Assembly (NCBI RefSeq): GCF_014805625.2
Contig: NW_023998415.1
Span: 40,180,694-40,244,693 of the forward strand
Length of the DNA stretch: 64,000 nucleotides
Source: Glossina fuscipes
Taxonomy: Eukaryota > Arthropoda > Insecta > Diptera > Glossinidae
Reading direction: 5' to 3'
The position numbers and the translations under genes were made by a program. Shown here piece after piece: positions 1 through 12,526 of the stretch. How positions within the stretch are numbered: the stretch's first letter is position 1; each line of letters opens with the position of its first letter. A model generated the notes under the pieces. It saw nothing but the letters and a program-made list of their open reading frames with translations, did no database searches and was not told where the DNA came from.

Positions 1-4
<4 letters not shown>

Positions 5-45
<41 letters not shown>
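5..45. repeat. (AT)n microsatellite
   Basis: Uninterrupted AT dinucleotide run at the very left edge of the window, so its full length is unknown. It is the first of about twenty such tracts. Confidence 0.95.
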
Positions 46-51
<6 letters not shown>

Positions 52-1236
52 TTTTTCTTTTATTGCCTTTATGCGATATTTATTGCATAAACTAAATTTT
101 AAATACATATGAGAGAAATGCTTTTATGTTCATGTGAAACCAAGCAATCATTCACATGCATGGTATGCGTAGTGAGGTAACACATGAATGCTATATAGCA
201 GCTTAATGCTCTTTCCAGAGAGAGATAAAGCTTAAAAATAATAATTTTTCCTTATATTATTTCATTTTAATAACTTTTTTTTTTTTTTAATTTTGATAAA
301 TACACACAGACATGTAGAAAAAGATTTTATGTAAACAAGCTTTCATTTAATTATTGTAAGATAACAGAATTTTTATAAAGCTTGACAAGCGATTGCACAA
401 ATCCCACGCAACGCCCCGAACCTCTTTTTCAACTGCTATAAATCCAAGAAAAGTAATAACTGTAACGCATAAGTACTACACGAAACTAATATTATAAGTT
501 TTGATAGTCCAGGTGAGTATTATTACAAGATTACGTAATGATGGGTGGTGAAGAAGGTGCGCAACGATGAGTGCTACAAATATCTATAATTTTGGCTATG
601 AAATATGCAAAAAATCGAACAGCATCCGGACGGTCAATTACAAGTTAGACAACATTTACAAATGTCGTCCGAAATTGTTCTGGTTAACGGTTTTGATTTC
701 TCTAGTATTCCCAGTTGATTTAGTTTTTCAAGTCGTTTTTTTTTTTTTTTTTTGTTAAATAAAAAAAAAAATCAATGAAAATAATCTACGAAAACTAGAT
801 TCTATACTTAGAGAGCATTTACTGTATGTATCAGCAGGTTAGGCAGGAAGATAATGATCAGGATCTCTTAATATCCATTGTCGAAGCATATTCATTTATT
901 TAAAACCTTTGGAACGTCCAGAATGAAACTTTAAAAATATATACATTCCTGATTGATATCTAATACTGAATCGATTTAGACATGTTCGTCTGTCCATCGA
1001 TGATAGGTTATTTCGAATTTTAATTGGTTTCCGGGTGTTGAAGTAAACTAATCCGGTATTGTGCTGTGAAGTGAACCAACTACCTTTGTAAGAATATTTC
1101 AATGCTTGACCATTATGGGCGTGTTTATAAACAAACAGTGTCCATTTTCCAACATTCCATACATACATTCCAGTCAGTCAAGAGATGGATAATATTAATT
1201 AGAACCAATAGATGATGATGTAAGGGCTTATTAAGT
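46..1236. other. AT-rich unique DNA, no recognised gene
   Basis: Mostly non-repetitive AT-rich sequence with T runs near 278-289 and 737-752. A 90-codon open frame lies on the minus strand at 896-1168. It has no low-complexity stretch and no recognised domain, signal peptide or splice context, so I treat it as a chance frame. Nothing else is supported. Confidence 0.6.
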
Positions 1237-1449
1237 TATTATTATTAATTTAACCAAAGAAATAAACCCTAAGACTAAAGTCTTAAAGCACTAGTATGCA
1301 TATATAACGCTATCGGCTTTTATTGAAAACTCACTCTACCCGCACGATCATTGAGTTGTTAATCGATACCCTTTGCCCAGCCGATAGCATTAGATGCTTT
1401 AAGACTTTAGTCTTGGAATTTACATGTCTGCCTAAATTAATAATAATAA
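1237..1449 (-). mobile_element. Foldback copy of a tRNA-related SINE-like family
   Basis: A nested inverted repeat. The outer arms are an (AAT)n-like tail (1237-1253 and 1433-1449). The middle arms are 20 bp and perfectly inverted (1271-1290 and 1395-1414). The inner arms are 10 bp, GCTATCGGCT and AGCCGATAGC (1309-1318 and 1379-1388). Between the inner arms, the minus strand matches the copy at 3394-3567: a 'TTAACAACTCAATG' block, then 'GGTAGAG' and 'GTTTTCAATAAAAG'. The B-box region present in the other copies is missing here. The simplest reading is a minus-strand SINE joined head to head with a second partial 3' end in plus orientation. A tRNA-independent foldback element is the alternative. 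Confidence 0.6.
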
Positions 1450-2413
1450 AGCAATAAGAGTAATGTGTTGAGAAAAATTCAAATGTGTTCGAGCAAGAAG
1501 CACGGGCCATAGTACGCTAGAGAGTTGATGAAGTGAAGTAAATCTCTTACAAGCTATATAGTTTTTTGATCGATTACTTAAGTATTTTTACCAAAAATTA
1601 ATCGAAAAATGAAGATATTCAAGCCATTCCAGTCACATTCATATAGCTCGATGATATTTGTCCAAAGAATCATTTTGCTTAATTATAACAACGTGTGGCA
1701 ACGCAATATGAAATTATGAAAATGTATAAAAACTATTAGCATTCGTACAGGCAGCATCGGATCCTAAAGCTAAAGTATTTCATCAGGTCGATTGACAAGA
1801 TGGAAACTTTGCGAAGAAAAACTTTTTTCTTCCCGCCAATTGATTATCAGTTCGTTTTTGTATGCGCTTAAAAGACATTCGATCTATTTTAAAAATTCCG
1901 AGCTTTCGAGCAATGTACAAAACTTGGTTTAGTGATGAAACTTGAGCTGGTTTACCACTTAGACTTGGTGTAATTTTTTGTATTTTTTGTATTTTTTGTA
2001 TTTTTTTTTTTTGTTTTATACCTGAAATTCAATATTAATTCATTCGCTTGGCAACGTATGTAGTTTACCAAATGAAAATTAATTTTAACTGGCCCTTGAA
2101 ACGAGCGCGCATTGTAATTAATAACTAAAGAAATTTGAGATGTTACGAGAGTATGTTTTCAAAAATTGAAATGTTCTTCAGAAAATATTTTTATTACTAA
2201 CTACTGACACCTGTGTTATTAATAAAATAAAACAATTTTATAACATTAGTAAGAAAAAAAATTTTAAAGTTATTGAATTTCAAATTTCCTTAATAAAGCC
2301 TTTCGTGTACGTATTTCATTATAAATGTATTAAAAAGTTTTGTTGGGCGTTAGCTTATAAATATTTAATCAAACTCAATATAAAGCAAAGCACAAGAAAA
2401 CAAAATAAAGAAT
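1450..2413. other. AT-rich unique DNA with a short TTTTTTGTA array
   Basis: No gene seen. A short tandem array of the unit TTTTTTGTA lies at about 1973-2003 and runs into a T tract. The remainder is AT-rich sequence with no recognised element. Confidence 0.6.
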
Positions 2414-2414
2414 A

Positions 2415-2465
<51 letters not shown>

Positions 2466-2600
2466 TTTTTTTTTTTTTTGTTTTTTGTCACTCTCGCTAA
2501 ATGTCAAGATATTTAAATTTGTTTTTTTTTTTTGTTTAATTATTATTATTTTATTTTTTTTTTTTTTTTTTTTTTTTAGTTTTTTTGCATTTTTTTTTAT
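2414..2600. repeat. (TA)n tract followed by clustered poly-T runs
   Basis: (AT)n with a single C interruption at 2414-2459, followed by several T runs of 10-20 bases up to about 2600. The arrangement is typical of slippage-prone non-coding DNA. Confidence 0.9.
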
Positions 2601-3393
2601 AAAAATTGTTTAATATATTCATTCTATAATTTAATTATAAGCAAACGAGTGCGATATGTAAGCGACGGCGTGTTTATGATTTTCTTACCTTGTACTTCGG
2701 TGGATTCGTATCTAATTAATTGTGTTGACGTTAATTCCCACAAACAAATGTGGCGATAAAATTGCAAATGTTTTATATAATTTTTGCGTGTACGTTTGCG
2801 TGTGTGTGTGTGCGTACGAGTTTTTAAACGTGTATATTCTGTTTGCCTTTTCTTCTTTTTTTTTTTTGATAGCTTAGGAAGCGCACCTAAAACCTAATGT
2901 AAAGGACTTTAGTCTGCTTGAAAGCCACCTACGTCGATGTTTTGTCTGTGCCTAAATCAAAGAGTGAGTATTTTCGCAGAATACGTGTTAATTCATTAAA
3001 TAAAATTTTGCACAAGAATGAAAATGAAGTTTATGTTGTTATCGGTTATGTCAGCATATAATGCTGAATTCGCTCTTGATGCTTTTGTACCCATGCGGCC
3101 TGTGCGGCGGGTAAACAGTTATAATTTGAAGTCCTTTTCGCTAAATCAATTCACAGCATTGTTTACTAACGAATCATTGCCTTCTTCCTTTGACTGAAAA
3201 TTGAACGCTCTCGTTCAAACGTTCGCCAAGCATACAAATATAATATTAATATTTTTAAAATGCCTATGTCGTAATGCTTTAACTTTCAAAATGTGGACTA
3301 AGTCGGTTTTTGTTTTTTATTTTTTCGATTTCATGTTTTAACGTCGCAAACCTTTTCAAATTAAAGATATTTCACGACAATGACTACGACGTT
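2601..3393. other. AT-rich DNA with a possible SINE 3' fragment
   Basis: No gene. At about 2913-2961 the sequence GGACTTTAGTCTG is followed by GTCTGTGCCTAAATCAAA. This resembles the palindrome-plus-tail part of the SINE-like family; compare GTCTGCCTAAATTAA at 1427-1441. The similarity is partial, so assignment to the family is tentative. A short GT-rich stretch lies at about 2787-2815. Confidence 0.35.
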
Positions 3394-3567
3394 ATCATTT
3401 AGCGGCCTAAGCGACCGAGTACACAAAGAATTTGTACTAACAACTCAATGGCCCTGGGTTCAAAGCTCAAGTGCGGTAGAGTTTTCAATAAAAGTCGATT
3501 AAGACTTTAGTCTTAGAATGTATTTCTCTGGCCAAATCGATAATAATAATAATAGTAATAATAATAG
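3394..3567 (+). mobile_element. tRNA-related SINE-like element, most complete copy
   Basis: The head has tRNA-like promoter blocks. AGCGGCCTAAGCGACCGA at 3401-3418 resembles the D-arm/A-box of tRNAs with a long variable arm (Ser/Leu type). GGTTCAAAGCT at 3457-3467 resembles a B box (consensus GGTTCRANNCC). Between them lies CTAACAACTCAATG, shared with the other copies. The body continues with GGTAGAGTTTTCAATAAAAG, then the palindromic module AAGACTTTAGTCTT at 3501-3514, and ends in an (AAT)n-like tail at about 3539-3567. A SINE origin is inferred from the A/B boxes, the repeat tail and the recurrence. No target-site duplication was confirmed. Confidence 0.6.
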
Positions 3568-3748
3568 ATCTTTGTTGAAATACCTAAATATATGCTTAAT
3601 AAATTTATCGAATATTATTAGACTCTTGCGTTTTTTCCGTACCAAACAAATGGTCAAACATTCGGTACTTTTGGGCTAAACACCCTTAGAATCTTACTAA
3701 GTAGTAAATAGATGTCACCTATGTGCGTATGTGTATCTGTATGCGCAC

Positions 3749-3791
<43 letters not shown>

Positions 3792-4095
3792 CATATATAC
3801 ATATATTTCCATAAAACTGATTGTTGAGATATTGTTTTTTACTTCTACTTTTTTTTTTTTTTTCTTTTTTGTTTTGTTACGCGCTTATTTGAAAGTTGTT
3901 TATTGGCTCTCCAAGAGCACGGTATGAAGTTCCTACAGATAGTATATTATAACGTAGGAACTCTATACCTCGCTTATGGCGTAAACCAGTTTTTGTTACG
4001 TTTAGATAGGCACTTGTTAATCCATCACACAACACAAATAATATGAAAACTTATACTTAAAACAAAAAAAATTACTTTTTAATTTTGACAGCAAA

Positions 4096-4134
<39 letters not shown>

Positions 4135-4566
4135 AAATAAATAAATCATAGCCGTAGTATACACAAAGTCTGGAAATGTATTTAACTTTGTTGCTATTTT
4201 TAATTTCTTTTTTTTTTTTTAATATTTATTTTTCATGCTGTTTTGTAATATTTAGGTCGTGTACTTTTATAAATGTGTTTATATGTATGTATGTGCACAA
4301 TAGTACATGTAAAAATAAACAACTTACCGTTTAACGAAGTTTATCAGTCAGTTACACCAAAAGGGGGGAAAAAACATACACACAGCACACACAGAAACCC
4401 TTCAGTTAAGCCCCCTCCTTCCCAAAAAGCGTTACTGTTACCATACACCGAGCGCCCTTGAGTTAAAAAAAAAACCCGGCCACACTGACAGCAAATGTAT
4501 ATGCATACATGTGTATTCAGGAGCCATATATATACATATATATGTAAGTGAGTGGCAAAAAGACAC
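3568..4566. other. Microsatellite and homopolymer-rich DNA
   Basis: Holds (TA)n at about 3752-3784, a T run at 3849-3862, a 30-base A run at 4101-4130 and T runs near 4210. Open frames here translate these repeats (Tyr-Ile and Phe runs) and are not genes. Confidence 0.8.
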
Positions 4567-4652
4567 CATGAACAACAACAACAATAATAATAATCACGGC
4601 AACGACGGCAGCAGCAGTAGCGCAACAATAACAACAACAATAGCAGCATAAA
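4567..4652. repeat. CAA/AAT/CAG triplet-rich block
   Basis: Imperfect trinucleotide run of CAA, AAT, GGC and CAG units. Such blocks can encode polyglutamine or polyasparagine tracts in fly genes. Here the frames around it are short and lead into unrelated sequence, and no flanking splice signals or conserved residues are visible. I read it as a non-coding microsatellite. Confidence 0.75.
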
Positions 4653-6087
4653 GAATATCATAGAGTCTACGATTGCAACACAAATATGCCAACAACAACA
4701 CCAATAACTAAAATCGGCAAATATTTAAATCAAAGAAAATAACAACAATTTATTGTTGTTGGTATTTTTTTTATCATTTTTTTATTTCATTTCATTTGCT
4801 CGGTTATTTGTTTGTTTGCTAACATAGGCGCACACATGGAAAGAGCTTCAGTGCGAAGGCATATTGGGTTTGTTGCCTCATTTGGAACAAACGCAAATAA
4901 TAGAAACCCAACGTCAAAGTAAGTCAATAGTCAATGCATTCAAATTTGAACATCTGCTGGTTATCTCAGTGCATTTTCAAAATGTTCAGGCTTGAGATGA
5001 AAAGACATCTTTACATAAATATATACGAATATATACTCGTGTTCGCTCTTACCGCAAATCGAGATTAAAAACTGTTTTCGGGCTGATAAGATCTTCTTCT
5101 CTTTCTCTTTCTTGCTCTGTAGCTCTAAAAAGTATTAAGCCTTTTTAATATAACATGCGGATATCCCTCCCTCTCATCATCATTATTATTATTGTTATCA
5201 TTATTATTGTATTGATAGTTTAAAGTTTTTCATCGAAACTCGATTTTTGTACAGAGCGGGCTTCTCAAACATTTAAAGTGCATTCTTACGTTTTTGTTTT
5301 TTCTTATAATCGCATGTTGAAGAAATGAAATTCGTCCCATTCGTGTTGTCAGATCAGTGCGCAGACATATTTACGTTTCTGAGAAGGGCGGATAATTGAT
5401 CAATTGGGATTATTAGTCACATATTCCCTGATCATAATATTCTTTTAACTTTTTGCATTTTTGCCTCTTGGTATTAGTGATGCGATGATTTGAGAGTTCT
5501 ATGGAAGATGGTTTCATCTTTCAAATATACTTTTTTTTCTCTCTTTTTTTGTTGCTTTTCAAAATGTTTAAGTCGCTCTTATCGAAAAAATGCTTACACA
5601 AAAATCTTAAATAAATTGCCTTTTATCAGTGTACAATGAGTGTATGAATCATTTTTTTTAAATAATATATAGACTTTGACAATTTGAAATATTAAAGATA
5701 AATTCGGTATATATATATCTCAAAGCCTGATTTTTATTGAGTCGATTTACGAAGAAAATGCTTTAAATAGTCGATGGGTATCTAAAATTCGCCTGAAGGC
5801 ATTAACAAGTTTTTTGACTTGTTATTACTAACTGCCTGCTGCTAAAAATGAAAAACAAAAAAAAAAAAAGAAAAAAGTTTTTTAAAAATTTTTAGCATAC
5901 TTTCGCGTACGCGTTTGATTTTTACGTTTTTCTGCCAAGAGTACACACCCAATAACTTTTTTGTATAGGTTTGAAATTATTTACGGCTGCGCTTCGGTGA
6001 AGCAAATACTTAAGCACCACTTTATATTATATATGTATATACGTGTGTATATGTGTACATGTGTATGCATATACGCATGTATATATG

Positions 6088-6123
<36 letters not shown>

Positions 6124-6499
6124 GAAAGTTAAAAAATCTTTGGAAATTTAAAGATTTTTTTTTTTTTTTTTTGCAAATCTACTAAAAGAGATTAAATAAC
6201 AAAAAAGAAGGGGAAGGAGAATAAATAAATTTGTTGTATTTTTTTGTAGGCCTTGAAAATGTTGTTTTTGGCGGGCGTAACAACGTAGCCAATGTACAAC
6301 AATAACAAGAACAACAATTTTAGAAACTTAACAAAAAATCATATTCTGTTAAAATTTTGCTCTTACTTAGTTTATTTTCAGAATTATGATGACGATGATA
6401 ACAAATATTATATATTGAAGAACACATGTGTGCTTGTTGTTCCATTGCCTGACCACGTAGCACAATGATGGCTAAGCTTTAGCTTAAATATTTAGTTTA
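4653..6499. other. AT-rich DNA without recognised gene
   Basis: Unique AT-rich sequence with scattered ATT runs (about 5180-5210), a (TA)n tract with ACATATGTAT-like flanks (about 6045-6118) and a T run at 6158-6172. No conserved open frame. Confidence 0.65.
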
Positions 6500-6501
6500 A
6501 A

Positions 6502-6540
<39 letters not shown>
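6500..6540. repeat. (AAT)n microsatellite
   Basis: About thirteen AAT units. It is preceded by TAAGCTTTAGCTTA, a palindrome of the same form as the SINE module (six-base arms around TT), but the remaining sequence does not align with the SINE copies. I leave it as a plain microsatellite. Confidence 0.85.
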
Positions 6541-6542
<2 letters not shown>

Positions 6543-6984
6543 TAAAATAGAATGTTTTCCATAAAAATTCATTAAAGCGCGACTGGTGAGGTGAACACAA
6601 TCATTTTGCCTTGCACAACGATGTCGCTAGTGATAATTACAACAACAAGAACAATAAGGACAACTAAAGATGAGTATTAAGATTGTAAGATATTTGAAAA
6701 AAAAAAAAAAAAAAAAATACAAAATAAAAATAAAAGAAAACTCCATTAAGCTTCTTTTTGCAAGATTATCTTTGCCGAAGATTAAGTTTTCACACGGCTG
6801 CCTTTTATGCTGGCTTTTGTCGGTAACAATGAAACAGAGGTAAGTGCGAGAGCGGCTTAGCATTCAATTTCAAAGGGTAACGCAGATGAATATAAAAAAT
6901 GCTTTACACTTAACCGTAACTTTGCTTAGATTTATATTTTGATTACAATTTACTCATTTTTAATAGATTGGCTTTTCTTTTTGG

Positions 6985-7060
6985 CTTTTTTTTCTTTTTC
7001 TTTTTCTTTCTTTCTTTCTTTCTTTCCTTTTTTCTCTCTCTCTCTCTCTCTCTCTCTTTC
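6985..7060. repeat. (CTTT)n followed by (CT)n tract
   Basis: A pyrimidine-only stretch of CTTT units that passes into about thirteen CT units at 7033-7058. The complement is a GA tract of the kind bound by GAGA-type factors in flies. No promoter or gene is visible beside it. Confidence 0.85.
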
Positions 7061-9009
7061 TGATTCTTTATCTTACTTTCATTAGTCGACAAGGAAAGTC
7101 ATTTATATTCATAAAAGATAATACTTTAATTAATATAAGAAATATTCTCACACAGTATAGCTAAAACTGCCATTAGACCGGTTATTGGAAGATTCTGTTA
7201 GGGCTTCTTCGCCTAGCATTATTTCGATGAAGCATCGAAGCAACGAGTCGAAATCCTTTATAATCTAATTCATGTAAACGAACATTCTCTACCATTAGAA
7301 ACACTACAAAATATATCTTTCAGAAGAATTTTGTCCGATACACTTCTACCCTTAAAAACAACTTACGTAAGTCGGCGTCGTTTTTGCTGCATTCTGTTGG
7401 AATGCAAACAGCCCGATAGCATCAGTTTTTGCTTAGAATATAATTCGAATAAACGTTTGCTTGCTTTAGCTTTACAACAAGAACAACAAACTTTTATATA
7501 TGTGTATATGTATATGTATGTTTATGTATTTAATAAATTCCTCTCAAGATTATTTCAGTCTTTTCCCTATAATTGCAGTCGTCTTATCTTTATTTACTAA
7601 GAATTCCGTTTGAGCCGAAGTGCCAGTGCAAATACATCAAATTTCAACCTTATACCTCAATTTCGACTTATCTCAATTGTTCGAACAAAAATCTTGCATT
7701 CTGCATTCTTAATTAGATCTATAGCTGTTGCGACTATGCTATGACAAGCTTTTCAGAGATTAAAATACCACTTATTTTTTAAATAAATTTTCAGTGATAT
7801 TCGCTTTGAAGCGATGGCATTCTAAAAAATTGATATTCACGAGATGACAATAATTTAATTGTGATTGTGAGCGTAAGTTCAAAATTGCAATTCAAATCTG
7901 GCTCGCAAAAGTCTTGTCTTATGTTCTTTTACTTTTAATAATGTTTCTTAGTGCATAACTCTCTTGCATGTTCCTTAATCAAAGATATTCTACTCAATCC
8001 TTTTCTACTTCATTGCTTTAGCTTACCCTTAGCTTAGGTCTTGATTTCTAGCCCCATTCAAATATTTCCTCTATTCTATTGCAGATTCGTTTCCCTTCGC
8101 ATTCAGCCGATCTTTCTATCCGTTTATATTCTTTTTTCTTGTACTCTATTCTATTCTGATATTTTCTATATAATACAAGCGTACTTTATGGTGTTCAATA
8201 CGTTAACGATTCAATAATTCGCGAAATAATCATGTCAAATGGCAAATAGCATAGATCGGATCTTATGGTTAATGGGGTAGGGATATCTCAATAATTTAGA
8301 AGCTCGTTTAGCCAATAGCGCGGAAGAATATCCTAAGGTCATGTCTTTTTCAATTTTATAAATAGATTACATTTTCGATTCAGGCATCATTCAATTGAGT
8401 GATTATTATTATTATAGCAAGATCAGATAATTCCGCGAAATATTTTCACAAACTTAATTTCGGAAAATTTTAAAGTCAACAAATTCACATAATCAAATTG
8501 GGTAAGAAGAATGTTTAAAAAGCAATTATCAACTTACCTGCGATTATCATAAAAAATGTTCGCCATATTGCAACTTTCTTCGTTCAGTTTTGGTAAGAGT
8601 TATGTAAACAATCGATTAATAATTTTATATACAAAATTAACGGAATTTGCAATCACACATATATGTGTAAATATGTTAGGTGTCATTAATCCTCTTATAA
8701 TAGCAAATGTTTTTTTTTTTTTTTTTTTTTTTGTTCTTCTATTCAGTTGCATTTGATTAATGTATCAAGTCGCATAGCTATATCGGTTGCTGCCAAACCA
8801 AACTTATCAGCAACTTTACCTCCATAGCCGAATTCAATTCCCAGTCCAGAACGGTATACGTTTGGCGCGCGGCCGCAACTATAGTTAACGCTCGATCGGT
8901 AAGAGCATAATCCGTATTAATCGTACATACACTTTCCAGTCTGCGGGCGCATTATATCCCTCTTTCTGCATTGGCTTTCCAAAGAAAATACCACTTCTCA
9001 AGGAGTTAT

Positions 9010-9041
<32 letters not shown>

Positions 9042-11500
9042 TGAGGAAGTTTAATTAAATGTAATTTCTTCTAACTTCGTACAATAGGAAGGCATTAGAT
9101 TCGGTCTTTTAGAAAGCCTTGTGTGAGAAAGTGATTTGAAAAAGAATAACTCAACTTATTCCCTTAGGGAGCACTGTATTCCTCTGCCACTGGCCATTTG
9201 CTTGTGAAGCAGAACAAGTACATTGTAGAGAATGAAAGATGTGCGACCGCTAACTGTTTTTTTCCTGCTAAGGAACTCTTACAAATTTCTAAAGATTTGC
9301 AGCCTTTTTTTTTGTTTCAAAGCAAGCCTCTGACCGCGACGGCGACAATACCCGTTTCCTTTTAAGTGTTCGCCAAGTCGTTTCTGTCATCTTTTGGTGC
9401 GATCATAAGATGATCGATGTGCAGGAAAAAAGAAAGACCACGAGTCCATTTTTTGTTCATTTGTTTTTAGCTCTCCTAATATTCATTTCGAAGCGTTAAG
9501 CTATATTGGGGACAAGGCGGGATCACTTTAACCACTCAAAACGAGAAATTTGTAGACAATGATATATGAAAAGTGCGTAATAACCACAAAGTAAAAGTTC
9601 GCGGCTTTGACTACCGAGAATCTGAAATTGGTCTTTCGAGGCAAAAGAACAGAAAAAAATCTAAAAATATCTAAAAGTAATTTCTTCGTCAAGTTGGATA
9701 TGTTGCTTTCGTATAATAAATAATAAGTGTAATTAACTTTTACGCTCTTTAGTATAAAGCATCGTTTAACATTTACACGAGAATTGTAGGACATTTTTTT
9801 TTTTTTTGTAATTTCTTGTCGATACATTAAATGCTGTGTATAAGTTTGATAGATGACTTTAGATACTTTTACTTATTTAAAAAATTAACTATGATGATCA
9901 CATCGATTAATTTAAAATGAAAACTATGCGACACGCCTTCATTTGCGGAATGAAATAGAATTTGTGATTTAATTGAGATTAAAGGTGAAAGCTTGTTTGC
10001 TTAGGTCGAAAATAATAAACAAGGGAACCCATTGAGATCACTTATCGAATATGATAGCCAATTATTGAACAATTGCAATCTTTATAACCGCACCCGATAT
10101 GTAATAAAAAAAAAAACAAATAAAAAAAATTCATCTTTCAGATCAATATTCATTATGCGATGCATTAAAAATTAAATTGTTACCGCATAATTCTTTATCT
10201 TAGAAATCTAAATCGCTTAGAACATTATATATGAGCTGCGAAGAATTTCGTAATCTTTAATTGTTTATTGATGACTGTAAAGTATGTCGTATTGATATTA
10301 ACTTACACCATATTTTGTCCTTGAGATTAGTTGGATGAATCGAATGCAAGCTCTTCACCTGTTGAATATCCATAGCGCATTTATGTTCAACGAATCCCTG
10401 GAAAGTTGCAATTCGTTTAGATATTCCTCTAGTCTAAGATTTATTTAATATTAATATTCTTTGCATAACGCATTTTAACAAGCAAAGAAAAAAAAAAAAA
10501 AAACAAAAAACAAAATACAATTATTCAACGTTTGCGTTCCTTTGCATAATTAAAAGATTATTTGCGATTTCTTCTTTTCTCTCTGCAAAAGTCTCTTCCT
10601 ATAAAAATGATTTCGTGTAGGTGTTCAATTTGGTATTATTTATGATTTTAATTGATTGTCACCATTACAAGCGAAATCCCCAATTACTAAACTGATGGAA
10701 AGGAAATGCCCGCGCCTAAGCTATTGCATTTATTTTATATACTATCGAAAATATTAAGTGGATATATCTACTATTTATAAATATAATTTTTTTTTTTTTT
10801 TTTTTTGAAGAAAAGTTTTAATTGCAAAAATAAAAGTCGAACATCATCGAAGGGTTTTAGTAGCTTATATAATTTATCGTAAGATTAATGAAAAATTGTA
10901 AATGTAATTTTTAATTTTTATAAAATATCAAATTTTCTGAATATGTAGAAAAAAAAAACAAAAAAAATAAATAAATAATGGTGTACATTCATTCTTTCTT
11001 TTTTTACGTGGATTACTGTAAAATTGAAAAATAAATCAAAGAGTCGAGGGTTGTGATGCGCATTAAAATATTTTGACAATTGGTTAGAGCGAACGAAAAC
11101 GCAAACTTTGGAATGTACATTATCGATTGTCCCTAACGGTTGTCCGCAATTAATCTACCTTATAAGGTCGATGCATTGGTTTTTGATCATAATCAATTAC
11201 CGCATTTACTGTTATTCGCTTTAATTATTATTACTTTGCACTGAAAATTTGTAAAAAAAAAAATCTGAATAACGGGATATTAAGTGATTTACCATGATTA
11301 GGCCTTCAAAACTCTTAAAGCTGCCAGAAAATAAGGACATAACGTATATGCAGGATATGTGGTACCAGTTATTGACAAAGATCTTTCTATTGTCCAGAAT
11401 GAATAAATGAACAGTCATCTCAAGAGATCAAGAATTTTTCGAAAGTCTCCTTCATAAGCTTGCCCGTGTTCTATTACATCTCGATCATCAAGCATGTAAA
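7061..11500. other. Mostly unique AT-rich DNA
   Basis: No recognised gene or element over about 4.4 kb. It contains T runs (8710-8732, 9795-9807, 10788-10806), A runs (10107-10118, 10489-10503) and (AT)n at about 9012-9041. A small GC-rich, CpG-containing patch with a GCGGCCGC octamer lies at about 8853-8900. Open frames of up to 99 codons on either strand show no domain, start context or splice signals that I recognise. Confidence 0.6.
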
Positions 11501-11514
11501 GGCAAATATTTATA

Positions 11515-11527
11515 CATGCATACACAC

Positions 11528-11576
<49 letters not shown>

Positions 11577-11605
11577 CACACATATATGTATAGATATATA
11601 TATAT
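11515..11605. repeat. (CA)n/(TA)n compound microsatellite
   Basis: CA dinucleotides at about 11522-11540 run into ACATATATAT repeats and on to about 11605. Tyr-Ile-rich open frames on both strands are artefacts of this tract. Confidence 0.9.
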
Positions 11606-11909
11606 CTATACGAAAGTTTTCAGAAAATTCCAGGTGTCAGTTTAAATCGACGGTTTTGCATGTAAACGCTTTAATTAAAATAATTTACTGCCATAAATGA
11701 TGCAAAACTCAAGACACGTAGCGAAGTATTTTCCCCTAATTATATTTAAATTTTAATTATACTCAACATTTTGTGTTTTATTCTTTTTAAAATATATTTT
11801 TTTATTTATATTTATTTATTCCTTTTAATTGTTATACACAATGTTGCGAATAATTAGTCACAGAAAATTACTTTAAATCGCGTATACGCTCTTATCATTT
11901 CTTTTGCGT

Positions 11910-11990
11910 ATATATGTATGTATATACATATATATATATATCTATATATATATATATCTATATATATATATATATTGGGTTATGTGTGTA
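11910..11990. repeat. (TA)n tract with CTA interruptions
   Basis: TATATA repeats broken by regularly spaced TCTA units, flanked by GTATGTATGT and ACATACATAC arms that give a loose inverted symmetry. Confidence 0.85.
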
Positions 11991-12229
11991 CATACATACA
12001 TACATTTTAATAAAGATTATGCGTTATAAACTTACAATAAAAAAAAAAAAAGAAAAGAACTGTAAGAGAACGCGCGATAAAAATAAGAACGAAAGAAACA
12101 AAAAAGAGAAACGTATTAATATATAACAACGGAAAATTATGTATGTTGCAACGGCAAAGTCAAAAAGTCAACTGACTCCAGTTAGCGGAAGAATATAACA
12201 GTCAAGCTTCAATGATATGTACTAACAGA

Positions 12230-12327
12230 AGCAGCGGCAACACAACAGCCACAACATCAACAACACAAGCAGCGGCGGTAACAACAGCAACAACAACTGT
12301 TGGAAAAAAAAAAAAAAAAAAAAAAAA
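12230..12327. repeat. CAA/CAG block ending in a 24-base A run
   Basis: Triplet-rich CAA/CAG sequence from about 12233 to 12299, then poly-A at 12304-12327. The Thr/Ala-rich plus-strand frame that covers it continues straight into Tyr-Ile repeats, so it is not a real protein. Confidence 0.8.
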
Positions 12328-12384
12328 CAACGGATATATGCATATGTACATATGTACACAACATGCACACGCAAATATATACAA

Positions 12385-12385
12385 A

Positions 12386-12428
<43 letters not shown>

Positions 12429-12430
12429 TG

Positions 12431-12489
<59 letters not shown>

Positions 12490-12526
12490 CACTTATCTAT
12501 ATACATATATATATATATATATATAC
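12385..12526. repeat. About 140-bp (TA)n-dominated tract
   Basis: One of the longest AT-dinucleotide regions in the window, interrupted only by short CATTGG and ACAT/CTAT breaks. It is self-complementary over most of its length. At least five overlapping open frames on both strands come from it and are all rejected as genes. Confidence 0.93.

Noticed and set aside
3456..3467. A functional tRNA gene at the B-box-like sequence
   Set aside because: No acceptor or anticodon stem can be paired around it, so it fits a SINE head better than a tRNA gene.
4344..4661. 105-codon minus-strand frame with Leu and Cys runs
   Set aside because: Comes from the CAA/CAG triplet block and a TA tract; composition is a repeat artefact.
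6440..6540. TAAGCTTTAGCTTA followed by (AAT)n as another SINE copy
   Set aside because: Same palindrome architecture, but no alignment to the SINE body upstream and a different palindrome sequence.
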